A stretch of 58,476 bases of DNA from Comamonadaceae bacterium (GTDB taxonomy: Bacteria; Pseudomonadota; Gammaproteobacteria; Burkholderiales; Burkholderiaceae_C): positions 1-58,476 of the forward strand of contig CANBRM010000006.1 of assembly GCA_947371915.1 (NCBI GenBank). The letters run 5' to 3'. The position numbers and the translations under genes are program-made. Below are positions 27,384 to 35,424 of the stretch, in pieces (the stretch's first letter is position 1; each line of letters starts with the position of its first letter). The notes beneath the pieces are model-generated. The model saw only the letters and a list, made by a program, of their open reading frames with translations, did not search any database and was not told the origin of the DNA.

Positions 27384-27680
27384 ATGTGTGGAAGCGAACT
27401 TACCCCCAAACCTCAAGGCCCTTCAGCCGTTGCGCTGAATTTGTTGGCGTATTCACAAACCGTGTTGCGCGATCCGGGGCCAGTGCCTTCGCCCTGCATT
27501 TCGGTTTGTCGCATGACCGATGACACCCAAGTCTGTGAAGGCTGCTGGCGCACTTTGGATGAAATCGGTCGCTGGGGGCAAGCGCCCGATGCTGGCAAGC
27601 GCTTGGTGTGGGCCCGCATTGCCGAACGCATTTCGGCGGCAGTCACGCAAAGTGCGGCATCCCCGAAAGCGACGCCATGA
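27384..27680 (+). CDS. DUF1289 domain protein
   Basis: 98-residue protein with the DUF1289 core PCISVCRMTDDTQVCEGCWR at about 36-55, a small cysteine cluster (four Cys) that could bind a metal. The remaining residues hold a short C-terminal helix. An in-frame TTG at 27360 would add eight residues, but the ATG is preferred. The stop overlaps the start of the next gene (ATGA). Function of the family is not established. Confidence 0.82.
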   Translation: MCGSELTPKPQGPSAVALNLLAYSQTVLRDPGPVPSPCISVCRMTDDTQVCEGCWRTLDEIGRWGQAPDAGKRLVWARIAERISAAVTQSAASPKATP

Positions 27681-28309
27681 AAACCATCACCTGCTACCTT
27701 GATTTCATTTCGCCTTATGCCTATTTGGCGTTTGAGGCCTTGCCCAAAGCCTTGATCGGCGTGAGCCAACATGTGGTCTACAAGCCCGTGTTGTTTGCAG
27801 GCATGCTCAAGCACCACGGTCAATTGGGGCCCGCTGAAATTGCGGGCAAACGGGAGTGGACGTATCGCCAAGTGCTGTGGCAAGCCCGTCAATTGGGTGT
27901 GCGGTTGGACATGCCTGCCGCGCATCCGTTCAACCCCTTGGCGTTGTTGCGTTTGGCGGTGGCTTCATCGACCGATGGCCAGCCCAATCGTCATGTGTGC
28001 GAAAGCATTTTTCGCCATGTGTGGCAAGGCGGCGCTCCGGCTGATGACGCCGCACGATTGCAAGCGCTGGTGCAGCATCTCAAAACCGCGCGAGCCAGTG
28101 ATGCGCCTGAAGTGAAAGCCCAGCTCAAAGCTAACACCGAAGAGGCCATTGCCCGTGGGGTGTTTGGTGTGCCCACGTTCTGCGTGGACGACAAGACGTT
28201 TTGGGGCTTGGACGCCTTGCCCATGATGCGCGCTTACCTTGACGGAGATCAATGGTTTGACAGCGCGTGGGACTCGGTTGCAAGCATTCAGCAAGGCGTG
28301 ACGCGTTGA
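27677..28309 (+). CDS. 2-hydroxychromene-2-carboxylate isomerase family protein (DsbA-like fold)
   Basis: 210-residue glutathione S-transferase kappa/DsbA-like protein. The N-terminal CYLDFISPYAYLAFEAL carries the serine-proline motif that replaces the CXXC of thiol oxidoreductases and is used for glutathione binding in HCCA isomerases. GVFGVPTFCVDDKTFWG near 176 holds the cis-proline segment. Related enzymes isomerise hydroxychromene carboxylate in naphthalene breakdown, but many homologues act elsewhere and no aromatic genes adjoin it. It is translationally coupled to the DUF1289 gene. Confidence 0.87.
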   Translation: MKTITCYLDFISPYAYLAFEALPKALIGVSQHVVYKPVLFAGMLKHHGQLGPAEIAGKREWTYRQVLWQARQLGVRLDMPAAHPFNPLALLRLAVASSTDGQPNRHVCESIFRHVWQGGAPADDAARLQALVQHLKTARASDAPEVKAQLKANTEEAIARGVFGVPTFCVDDKTFWGLDALPMMRAYLDGDQWFDSAWDSVASIQQGVTR

Positions 28310-28337
28310 ATGGAGGTCTTGCTTTGAGACCGACCGC

Positions 28338-30158
28338 ATGCCTAACGCCTTCAATTTTTCTGCCTCTCCGTTTGACTGCTTAACGCCCGACGAACAGCGC
28401 TTGGTCCGCGACAGCGTGGATGTGGCGTATTACCCCGAGGGCGAGGTCATCCTCGATGTGGGAGCTGCGCCCACGCACTTGTTCGTCATCATCAAAGGCT
28501 ATGTCACGCAGTTGGAGGGGGATGAAGTCATCACCACCTACGCACCCGACGACACCTTCGATGGCCGCGGCTTGGTGGCTGGAAAAACCAGCAGTCGTTT
28601 TGTCGCGCAAGAGGAGGTGGTGGCCTACCAGCTGGCGCGTCAAACCGTCACGGACTTGATTGCGAGTAACGCCACCTTTGGCGCCTTGTTGTTCTCGGAC
28701 TTGAGCAACAAACTCACCGCTTTGTCGCAGCGGCAAAGCCAGCATGAGTTGCAGTCGCTGACCTTGTCCCGTGTGGATGAAGCCTTTGTGCGGCCTCCGC
28801 ATTTCGTTGACAGCAGCACCGATGTGTTGTCGGTCGTCAAAGTGTTTCAGGCCCAACGCACGGCCAGTGTGTTGGTGCGCGACACCTCGACCTCGCCAGA
28901 GCGTTTAGGCATCTTCACGGCCAAGACCTTGCAGCGCGCCATCCTCACCGGCATCCCTCTGGATCAGCAGCCCGTCGGGCCCTTGTCGAACTTCGACCTC
29001 ATCACCATTCAACCTTCCGATCAAGTGGGCGACGCTTTGGCGCTGCTGATGCGTCATCGCGTGCACCGATTGGTTGTGGCGGATGGCTTGCGCGTGGTGG
29101 GGGTGTTGGAAGCGCTCGATTTATTCAGTTTTTTGTCCAACCATTCGCACCTTATCACGGTGCAGGTCGAGGCGGCGACCGACATTGCAGGCTTAGCCCA
29201 AGCTGCCACGCAAATCACGCGCATGGTGACCACCTTGTACCGCAGCGGCACGCGGGTGAGGTTAATTGCGCGTTTGGTTCAAGATTTGAATGCGCGTTTG
29301 TTCGAGCGTGCGTGGCAACTCATCGCGCCTGCCGACTTGGTGGCCAACAGTTGCTTGTTTGTGATGGGCAGCGAAGGGCGGGGTGAGCAGTTGCTCAAGA
29401 CTGACCAAGACAATGGTTTGATCTTGCGCGATGGCTACACGCCGCCTGAGAACTTGGATGCGATTTGCCTTCAGTTCTCTCACGCGTTGGCCGCCTTTGG
29501 CTACCCCGAATGCCCGGGGCACATCATGGTCAGCAATCCGATGTGGCGCAAATCAGCCTATGAGTTTGGGCAAATGGTGCAGCAATGGCTGCTCATGCCT
29601 GACGCTGACAGCTTGATGAACTTGGCGATCTTTTTGGATGCGCATCCGGTGTGTGGTGATGCGCATTTGCTGGCGCATGCCCAGCATGCCTTGATGCGTT
29701 TGGCCACCGACAGCGATGCGATGTTGGCGCGTTTCGCGGCCTCTATCGATGCGTTCGGTCAGTCTCAAGGCTGGTGGAACCGCTTGCTGGGTCTGGACGA
29801 CCAAAAGGGGCTGCACCTGAAAAAAGAAGGCATCTTCCCGCTGGTGCATGGCGTGCGCAGTTTGGCGTTGGCCGAGCATTTGCAAGAAACCAGCACCATC
29901 GCACGCATTGAGGCCTTGGTGGCGAAGTCGGTCATCACACCCGCGTTGGCGGCAGACCTCACGCAGACCTTGCACTTTTTGATGGGTTTGAAGCTCAAGG
30001 CTGGATTGACCGAGATGGATACGCAACAGGCCGTCAGTGGGTTGGTGGATGTCGCCAAACTCTCGACCTTAGACCGCGACTTGCTCAAAGACGCCTTGGG
30101 TGTGGTCAAACATTTCAAAGGCTTGTTGCGCAGCCGCTTCAAGTTGGATGCGCTGTGA
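28338..30158 (+). CDS. cNMP-binding/CBS/DUF294 nucleotidyltransferase-like signalling protein
   Basis: 606-residue cytosolic protein with four parts: a cyclic-nucleotide-binding-like domain at about 10-125, a pair of CBS domains at about 145-280, a DUF294 nucleotidyltransferase domain at about 295-430 and its C-terminal partner domain at about 460-606. The nucleotidyltransferase motif is visible as GSEGRGEQLLKTDQD (344-358), like the GSxxRxE...DxD of GlnD-type enzymes. The family is presumed to modify a protein with a nucleotide under control of the two sensor domains. Its stop overlaps the DnaQ-like exonuclease start, and the acetate symporter pair lies just beyond, an arrangement I recall from other Proteobacteria. 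Confidence 0.9.
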   Translation: MPNAFNFSASPFDCLTPDEQRLVRDSVDVAYYPEGEVILDVGAAPTHLFVIIKGYVTQLEGDEVITTYAPDDTFDGRGLVAGKTSSRFVAQEEVVAYQLARQTVTDLIASNATFGALLFSDLSNKLTALSQRQSQHELQSLTLSRVDEAFVRPPHFVDSSTDVLSVVKVFQAQRTASVLVRDTSTSPERLGIFTAKTLQRAILTGIPLDQQPVGPLSNFDLITIQPSDQVGDALALLMRHRVHRLVVADGLRVVGVLEALDLFSFLSNHSHLITVQVEAATDIAGLAQAATQITRMVTTLYRSGTRVRLIARLVQDLNARLFERAWQLIAPADLVANSCLFVMGSEGRGEQLLKTDQDNGLILRDGYTPPENLDAICLQFSHALAAFGYPECPGHIMVSNPMWRKSAYEFGQMVQQWLLMPDADSLMNLAIFLDAHPVCGDAHLLAHAQHALMRLATDSDAMLARFAASIDAFGQSQGWWNRLLGLDDQKGLHLKKEGIFPLVHGVRSLALAEHLQETSTIARIEALVAKSVITPALAADLTQTLHFLMGLKLKAGLTEMDTQQAVSGLVDVAKLSTLDRDLLKDALGVVKHFKGLLRSRFKLDAL

Positions 30159-30814
30159 TGATGTCATTCTTGTCGCCGCAACGTTGGTGGGGGGCGCTCA
30201 AACGTGAGTGGTTGATCTACCACCTAGGGTTGCCCGAATTTCGTTTCATGTTCGACGCACCACCGCCCAACGAATGGGTGTCTTTGGATTGCGAAACCAC
30301 GGGCTTGAATGTGGGCACGGACGAGATCATTTCAATTGGCGCAGTGCGCATCGTGGGCAACCGCATCATGACCAGCGAGTGTTTGGAGTTGTTGGTGCGA
30401 CCCGAGCGCGGCGTGTCGGCGGACAGTGTGCGCATTCATCGTTTGCGTGAGCAAGATGTGGCGCAAGGTTTGCCTTTGGATGAAGCGATGAAGCAACTCA
30501 TGCGCTTCATCGGCAGCCGTCCTTTGGTGGGTTACTTTTTAGAGTTCGATGTGGCCATGCTCAATCGCGCCATTTGGCCTTTGCTGGGGCAGGGCTTGCC
30601 GCAGTCAAAGATCGAAGTGTCCGGCTTGTATTACGAACACAAGTTTCGCCAAATGCTGCCTTATGAGCAGCAAACCAACCCGCACATCGATTTGCGTTTT
30701 GCCACGCTGATGTCCGATTTGAAATTGCCGGTGCGTGATGCCCATGACGCGTTGAACGATGCGGTGATGGCCGCGATGGCCTTCATCAAGCTCAGGCAGT
30801 TGCGCGGCGATTGA
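30158..30814 (+). CDS. DnaQ-like 3'-5' exonuclease
   Basis: 218-residue DEDDh exonuclease. The metal-binding residues are D44 and E46 in LDCETTGLN, the second aspartate in LVGYFLEFDVAM near 130, and the H and D of HDALNDAV near 200. The fold is that of the epsilon subunit of DNA polymerase III, but the protein is not the replicative subunit, given its context. The ATG at 30158 shares a base with the upstream stop (TGATG). GTG at 30155 and ATG at 30161 are also in frame. It pairs with the DUF294 signalling gene and ends before a bidirectional terminator. Confidence 0.87.
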   Translation: MMSFLSPQRWWGALKREWLIYHLGLPEFRFMFDAPPPNEWVSLDCETTGLNVGTDEIISIGAVRIVGNRIMTSECLELLVRPERGVSADSVRIHRLREQDVAQGLPLDEAMKQLMRFIGSRPLVGYFLEFDVAMLNRAIWPLLGQGLPQSKIEVSGLYYEHKFRQMLPYEQQTNPHIDLRFATLMSDLKLPVRDAHDALNDAVMAAMAFIKLRQLRGD

Positions 30815-30828
30815 GATCGGTGAAGACG

Positions 30829-30859
30829 AAAAAAAACCGGGCATGAAGCCCGGTTTTTT
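30829..30859. terminator. bidirectional Rho-independent terminator
   Basis: The stem ACCGGGC / GCCCGGT, with extra A-T pairs, encloses a short ATGAA loop. An A run precedes it and a T run follows it, so it can stop transcription from both sides. It lies between the exonuclease gene and the convergent actP. Confidence 0.88.
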
Positions 30860-30907
30860 GTGTGCCCCCTCGCGCCGTCAAGCGCGTAGGGGTGAGCACC
30901 GTGTGGA

Positions 30908-32635
30908 TCAGTGACCCGAAGCGCCTGAGGCACCAAAGCCGGTTTCCGAGCGCACTTGCTGAGCAGCAAATGCGGCACGTTCGTTTTTGGCGTCGTCGCT
31001 GCGATCAAGGATCGAGAACAACCAAATGCCCACGAAACCAATGGTCATCGAGAACAACGCAGGCGATGCGTAAGGGAACAAGGCCGAACCTTTGGGGTTA
31101 CCCAATGTGGCTTCCCACACCGAAGGCGACACCACGGTCAAGGCGACCGAAGAGATCAGGCCCAAGAAGCCACCAATCACCGCGCCGCGTGTCGTGCAGT
31201 CTTTCCACAGCACAGACATGAACAGCACAGGGAAGTTGGCAGACGCCGCAATCGCGAAGGCCAAGGCCACCATGAAGGCGATGTTTTGCTTCTCAAACGC
31301 AATGCCCAAGGCCACAGCGATGACGCCCAAGGCCAAGGTGGTCATGCGTGACACGCGCAATTCAGCGGCGCTGTCAGCGTTGCCCTTCTTGAACACCGTG
31401 GCGTACAAGTCGTGTGACACAGCAGAGGCGCCAGACAAGGTCAAGCCAGCCACCACAGCCAAGATGGTTGCGAAAGCCACTGCCGAGATGAAGCCGTAGA
31501 ACACGTCGCCACCGACCGACTTGGCCACCAACACAGCCGCCATGTTGGCCGTGCCTGCACCGCCTTTGATGACGCCTTTGGCGACGTCAGCCATTTCGGG
31601 GTTGGTCAAGACCAAGGTGATCGCGCCAAAACCGATGATGAAAATCAGCACGTAGAAGTAGCCAATCCATGTGGTCGCCCAGAACACCGATTTGCGGGCT
31701 TCTTTGGCGTCAGGCACCGTGAAGAAGCGCATCAAGATGTGAGGCAAACCAGCGGTACCGAACATCAAAGCCATACCGAAAGAGATGGCCGAGATGGGGT
31801 CTTTGATGAAGCCGCCAGGTCCCATCAAAGCCAATCCAACGGCTTGTGCTTCTTCGGGTGTCTTGCCGCCTGCTTCAGCGATGGCTGCTTTCACGGCCAC
31901 GCCCTGTGCAAACAGCGCTTCAGGGCTGAAGTGGAATTGAGCCAAGACCATGAAGGCCATGAACGTCACACCAGCGAGCAACAAGCACGCCTTGATGATC
32001 TGCACCCAAGTGGTGGCTGTCATGCCGCCAAACAACACGTAAACCATCATCAGCGCGCCGACGATGACCACGGCCATCCAGTAGTCCAAACCGAACAACA
32101 ACTTGATGAGTTGACCGGCGCCGACCATCTGTGCAATCAGATAGAACGCAACCACGACCAAGGTGCCAGAGGCAGCGAAGGCGCGAATCGGTGTTTGCTT
32201 GAAGCGGTAACCTGCCACGTCGGCGAAGGTGAACTTGCCCAAGTTGCGCAGACGCTCAGCCATCAAGAAGGTGATGACGGGCCAGCCCACCAAGAAGCCG
32301 ATCGAGTAGATCAGACCGTCGTAGCCCGACGCCATCACGGCAGCGGAAATACCGAGGAACGAAGCGGCAGACATGTAGTCGCCCGCAATCGCCAAGCCGT
32401 TTTGGAAGCCCGTGATGCCGCCACCGCCGGTGTAGAAGTCTGCGGCAGATTTGGTTTTAGCGGCGGCCCATTTGGTGATCCACAAGGTGCCCGCCACAAA
32501 GGTCGCAAACATGCCAATGGCAGTCCAGTTGGTGGCTTGCTTGGCGGTGTCGCCCACATCGCCACCCGCTGCCATGACAGCGCTGCTGGCAACGAGTGCC
32601 AACAGGGTTGTTAAAAGTGTTGAAAGTTTGATCAT
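30908..32635 (-). CDS. actP: cation/acetate symporter
   Basis: 575-residue sodium:solute symporter of the ActP type, importing acetate and related short acids. A signal-like hydrophobic N-terminus is followed by about 12-13 membrane segments. Family stretches include [20 protein letters not shown] at about 71-90, ASFLGISAA and [13 protein letters not shown]. It starts within the last bases of the upstream DUF485 gene (4-base overlap), the standard yjcH-actP order. No acetyl-CoA synthetase gene adjoins it in this window. Confidence 0.95.
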   Translation of the reverse strand: MIKLSTLLTTLLALVASSAVMAAGGDVGDTAKQATNWTAIGMFATFVAGTLWITKWAAAKTKSAADFYTGGGGITGFQNGLAIAGDYMSAASFLGISAAVMASGYDGLIYSIGFLVGWPVITFLMAERLRNLGKFTFADVAGYRFKQTPIRAFAASGTLVVVAFYLIAQMVGAGQLIKLLFGLDYWMAVVIVGALMMVYVLFGGMTATTWVQIIKACLLLAGVTFMAFMVLAQFHFSPEALFAQGVAVKAAIAEAGGKTPEEAQAVGLALMGPGGFIKDPISAISFGMALMFGTAGLPHILMRFFTVPDAKEARKSVFWATTWIGYFYVLIFIIGFGAITLVLTNPEMADVAKGVIKGGAGTANMAAVLVAKSVGGDVFYGFISAVAFATILAVVAGLTLSGASAVSHDLYATVFKKGNADSAAELRVSRMTTLALGVIAVALGIAFEKQNIAFMVALAFAIAASANFPVLFMSVLWKDCTTRGAVIGGFLGLISSVALTVVSPSVWEATLGNPKGSALFPYASPALFSMTIGFVGIWLFSILDRSDDAKNERAAFAAQQVRSETGFGASGASGH

Positions 32636-32940
32636 TTGGTCGCGTCCTTCAAAATTTCTTTGGTCAATGCGTCGTACTCGCCGTTGGCGCGACGCACGTA
32701 CAGGCCGGTGATCACGATGGTGAAAATGATCACGCCCAGACCGATGGGAATACCCAACGAGGTCACGCCTGCACCAATCGGTTGCGCGAGGAAGGGTTTG
32801 TTAAATGCAATCAAAGCGATGTAGCCGTAATAAACGACCAACATCAAAATGGTGAGCAGCACGCCGAAGCTGTTGCGCTTGCTGCGCAACTCAAGGTACT
32901 TCGGGTGATTTTGGATCTTGTCGACCACTGGATCACTCAT
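32632..32940 (-). CDS. yjcH: DUF485 inner-membrane protein (YjcH)
   Basis: 102-residue protein with two membrane segments, at about 26-48 and 60-84, of the DUF485 family. The N-terminal [18 protein letters not shown] is the family signature. It regularly precedes actP and may assist the symporter, though its role is not established. The ribosome site GGGAG lies 8 bases before the start. Confidence 0.93.
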   Translation of the reverse strand: MSDPVVDKIQNHPKYLELRSKRNSFGVLLTILMLVVYYGYIALIAFNKPFLAQPIGAGVTSLGIPIGLGVIIFTIVITGLYVRRANGEYDALTKEILKDATK

Positions 32941-33333
32941 GGTTTATCTCCCTAAGGGTTGTAAAAAGAACAAGAAGGGCAAGCCTTCATGGGCTGCGGG
33001 ATTCTGCGTAGAGGGACTGACCAAGCCCTTACGTAACGGGGGTGGGTAAACCCTTGTTTGAACACTTAATTCCTAGAGGGTTTTAAAAAATGGCTCAGTG
33101 AATACCCGAACGTTTCAGTCGGTGTTTTGCACCGATATGGAGCCTTTATAGGCCGCCATCTCATATTGAGAAAAAAAGATAAAGGGTTAGCGCTAGTTTT
33201 GGCGGTAAGTGTCGATTTTTAGCGGGAATTTGGCCAATCCACTTGTCAGAATCCGGTCAGCTAGTCCACAGATAGTCGCTCCGCACAGTGCCCGTATCCG
33301 GGCGCTCAATTCAAAGCTAAGGAGACAACTTAC
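32941..33333. other. 393-base divergent intergenic region
   Basis: The region separates yjcH-actP (minus) from an MFS transporter gene (plus) and must hold both promoters. It is AT-richer than its neighbours around 33160-33240. I see no open frame, RNA or clear -35/-10 pair on either strand that I would defend, and no convincing sigma-54 site. A TATAAA on the minus strand near 33147-33152 and a TTGTCA at 33243-33248 on the plus strand are the best isolated hexamers. A ribosome site (AAGGAG) lies at 33319-33324 before the MFS gene. Confidence 0.6.
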
Positions 33334-34992
33334 ATGGCAACACTAGACGTAGGCCGCCCGATGTCGGCCGAAGAGAAGAAGGTGATCTTCGCCTCTTCAT
33401 TGGGTACCGTTTTCGAGTGGTACGACTTTTACCTTTACGGTTCACTCGCTGCAATTATTGCGAAGCAGTTTTTCAGCGGCTTGGATGAGGGCTCTGCGTT
33501 CATCTTCGCGCTGTTGGCGTTTGCCGCTGGCTTTATCGTGCGTCCTTTTGGCGCGATCTTCTTTGGCCGTTTGGGTGACATGATCGGCCGCAAGTACACC
33601 TTCTTGGTGACCATCCTGATCATGGGCTTGTCCACGTTCATCGTGGGTATCTTGCCTAACTACGCCAGCATTGGTGTTGCGGCTCCCGTGATCCTGATCT
33701 GCTTGCGTTTGCTGCAAGGTCTGGCATTGGGCGGTGAGTACGGCGGCGCTGCTACGTATGTGGCTGAGCACGCACCTCACGACAAGCGCGGTGCTTACAC
33801 CTCTTGGATCCAAACCACTGCAACTTTGGGCTTGTTCCTGTCGTTGATGGTGATTTTGGGTACACGTACCACCATCGGCGAAGCTGCTTTCGCTGATTGG
33901 GGCTGGCGCGTGCCGTTCATTGTGTCGATCGCTCTGTTGGCCGTGTCGGTCTTCATCCGTTTGTCAATGAACGAGTCACCTGCTTTCGTGAAGATGAAAG
34001 CGGAAGGCAAAACATCGAAGGCCCCTCTGACCGAAGCTTTCGGCCAATGGAAAAACCTGAAGATCGTGATCTTGGCTCTCATCGGTTTGACCGCTGGTCA
34101 AGCTGTTGTGTGGTACTCGGGTCAGTTCTACGCCCTGTTCTTCATGACACAAGCCTTGAAGGTGGATGGCGCAACCGCCAACATCTTGGTGGCTATTTCG
34201 TTGCTCATCGGCACCCCATTCTTCGTGGTGTTCGGTTCGCTGTCTGACAAGATTGGCCGTAAGCCCATCATCATGTTGGGCTGCTTGTTGGCTGTGCTGA
34301 CTTACTTCCCCGTGTTCGAAGCGTTGACCAAGGCGGCTAACCCTGACTTGCACGCTGCACAACAAAAGAACAAAGTGGTCGTGACTGCTGACGCCGCTGA
34401 GTGCTCGTTCCAGTTCAACCCCACCGGTACGGTGAAGTTCACCAGCTCTTGCGACATCGCCAAACAAGTGTTGGCTGGCGCTTCGGTGAGCTATGAAAAC
34501 GCCGCAGGCGCAGCGGGTGCCCCTGCCACCATCAAAATTGGTGAAACAGAGATTGCCAGCTACAACGCCAAAGGCCTGTCTGCTGACGATGCCAAAGCGA
34601 AATCTGCAGAGTTCAAAAAGGCTGTGGCCGATGCTTTGAAAGAAGCCGGCTATCCCTCTAAGGCTGATCCAGCCAAAGTTGACAGCGTCAAAGTGACCTT
34701 GATCCTGACTTACTTGGTGATCTTGGTGACCATGGTTTACGGCCCTATCGCCGCGATGTTGGTCGAAATGTTCCCCACCCGCATCCGTTACACCTCGATG
34801 TCTTTGCCTTATCACATCGGTAACGGCTGGTTCGGCGGCTTGCTGCCCACCACTGCCTTCGCCATCGTGGCGCAGACTGGCAATATGTACAACGGCTTGT
34901 GGTACCCCATCATCATCGCTGGCATGACCTTTGTCATCGGCATGATGTTTGTGAAAGAAACCAAAGACGTCGACATTTACGCTGACGACTGA
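33334..34992 (+). CDS. MFS transporter, metabolite:H+ symporter type, with periplasmic insertion
   Basis: 552-residue major facilitator of the MHS group. The cytoplasmic signatures GRLGDMIGRK (about 68-77) and SDKIGRKP (about 301-308) mark loops 2-3 and 8-9, and twelve membrane segments can be counted. Between TM9 (about 309-330) and TM10 (from about 452) lies an insertion of some 120 residues rich in Ala, Lys and Ser with two cysteines (AECSFQ and SSCDIA). By topology it faces the periplasm, where the cysteines could form a disulfide. Substrates of the group are organic acids, proline, betaine or shikimate; which one applies here is unknown. Confidence 0.9.
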   Translation: MATLDVGRPMSAEEKKVIFASSLGTVFEWYDFYLYGSLAAIIAKQFFSGLDEGSAFIFALLAFAAGFIVRPFGAIFFGRLGDMIGRKYTFLVTILIMGLSTFIVGILPNYASIGVAAPVILICLRLLQGLALGGEYGGAATYVAEHAPHDKRGAYTSWIQTTATLGLFLSLMVILGTRTTIGEAAFADWGWRVPFIVSIALLAVSVFIRLSMNESPAFVKMKAEGKTSKAPLTEAFGQWKNLKIVILALIGLTAGQAVVWYSGQFYALFFMTQALKVDGATANILVAISLLIGTPFFVVFGSLSDKIGRKPIIMLGCLLAVLTYFPVFEALTKAANPDLHAAQQKNKVVVTADAAECSFQFNPTGTVKFTSSCDIAKQVLAGASVSYENAAGAAGAPATIKIGETEIASYNAKGLSADDAKAKSAEFKKAVADALKEAGYPSKADPAKVDSVKVTLILTYLVILVTMVYGPIAAMLVEMFPTRIRYTSMSLPYHIGNGWFGGLLPTTAFAIVAQTGNMYNGLWYPIIIAGMTFVIGMMFVKETKDVDIYADD

Positions 34993-35002
34993 GCATGTCA
35001 GC

Positions 35003-35022
35003 CACCTAGGGGTACCTAGGTG
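35003..35022. repeat. perfect inverted repeat CACCTAGG-GGTA-CCTAGGTG
   Basis: Two exact 8-base arms surround a GGTA loop, 10 bases after the MFS stop codon and just before a terminator. There is no T run, so it is not itself a terminator. It may protect the mRNA 3' end or bind a protein. Confidence 0.6.
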
Positions 35023-35032
35023 CTACATTGCA

Positions 35033-35056
35033 GCCCTCCCTCGTGGAGGGCTTTTT
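35033..35056 (+). terminator. Rho-independent terminator after the MFS gene
   Basis: GCCCTCC and GGAGGGC form a GC-rich stem around a short loop, followed by TTTTTT. It ends the MFS transcript and lies 20 bases before the small membrane protein gene. Confidence 0.9.
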
Positions 35057-35077
35057 TACTGATTTCGGAGATTTGAC

Positions 35078-35260
35078 ATGTTGAAAATTTTCTTGGGTTT
35101 TGTGATCTTTGCCGCCTTGGCCATCTTTGTGATCATGAAGGGCGGTAGCAGTTTGGACATGGGTGGCGAGAAGCATGGCGATGACGCGATTCACGCGCCC
35201 GCTGAAGCTGCCTCGGTCCCAGCCTCCGCGCCTGCCGCAGAGGCATCTGCCGCTAAATAA
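35078..35260 (+). CDS. small single-pass membrane protein
   Basis: 60-residue protein. Residues 3-22 are hydrophobic (LKIFLGFVIFAALAIFVIM), followed by a periplasm-side or cytoplasmic tail rich in Ala, Pro and Glu with no recognised domain. An isolated gene with its own ribosome site (TTTCGGAG about 9 bases upstream), flanked by terminators on both sides, which supports it as real. Function unknown. Confidence 0.65.
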   Translation: MLKIFLGFVIFAALAIFVIMKGGSSLDMGGEKHGDDAIHAPAEAASVPASAPAAEASAAK

Positions 35261-35298
35261 GCGCGGCATTTCAATGCCCCACTTTGGGGCTTGATTCA

Positions 35299-35323
35299 CG
35301 CCACGGTTTTCCGTGGCGTTTTT
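35299..35323 (+). terminator. Rho-independent terminator before uvrA
   Basis: CGCCACGG (35299-35306) pairs exactly with CCGTGGCG (35311-35318) around TTTT and is followed by TTTTT. A weaker hairpin, GCCCCA/TGGGGC, lies just before it at 35276-35290. Confidence 0.88.
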
Positions 35324-35424
35324 GTTTGTGGGGCGCGTTCAAACGCGACGCTCCCAATGCCCTGAGTCATCGCTGGGCTGCTGGTAGGTCCCTAGAATGT
35401 TGGGCTTACTTCAAAAGGCCCGCC

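Noticed and set aside
32941-33333. Sigma-54 promoter for yjcH-actP
   Set aside because: I looked for the GG...GC -24/-12 pattern on the minus strand and found no site with both elements at the right spacing.
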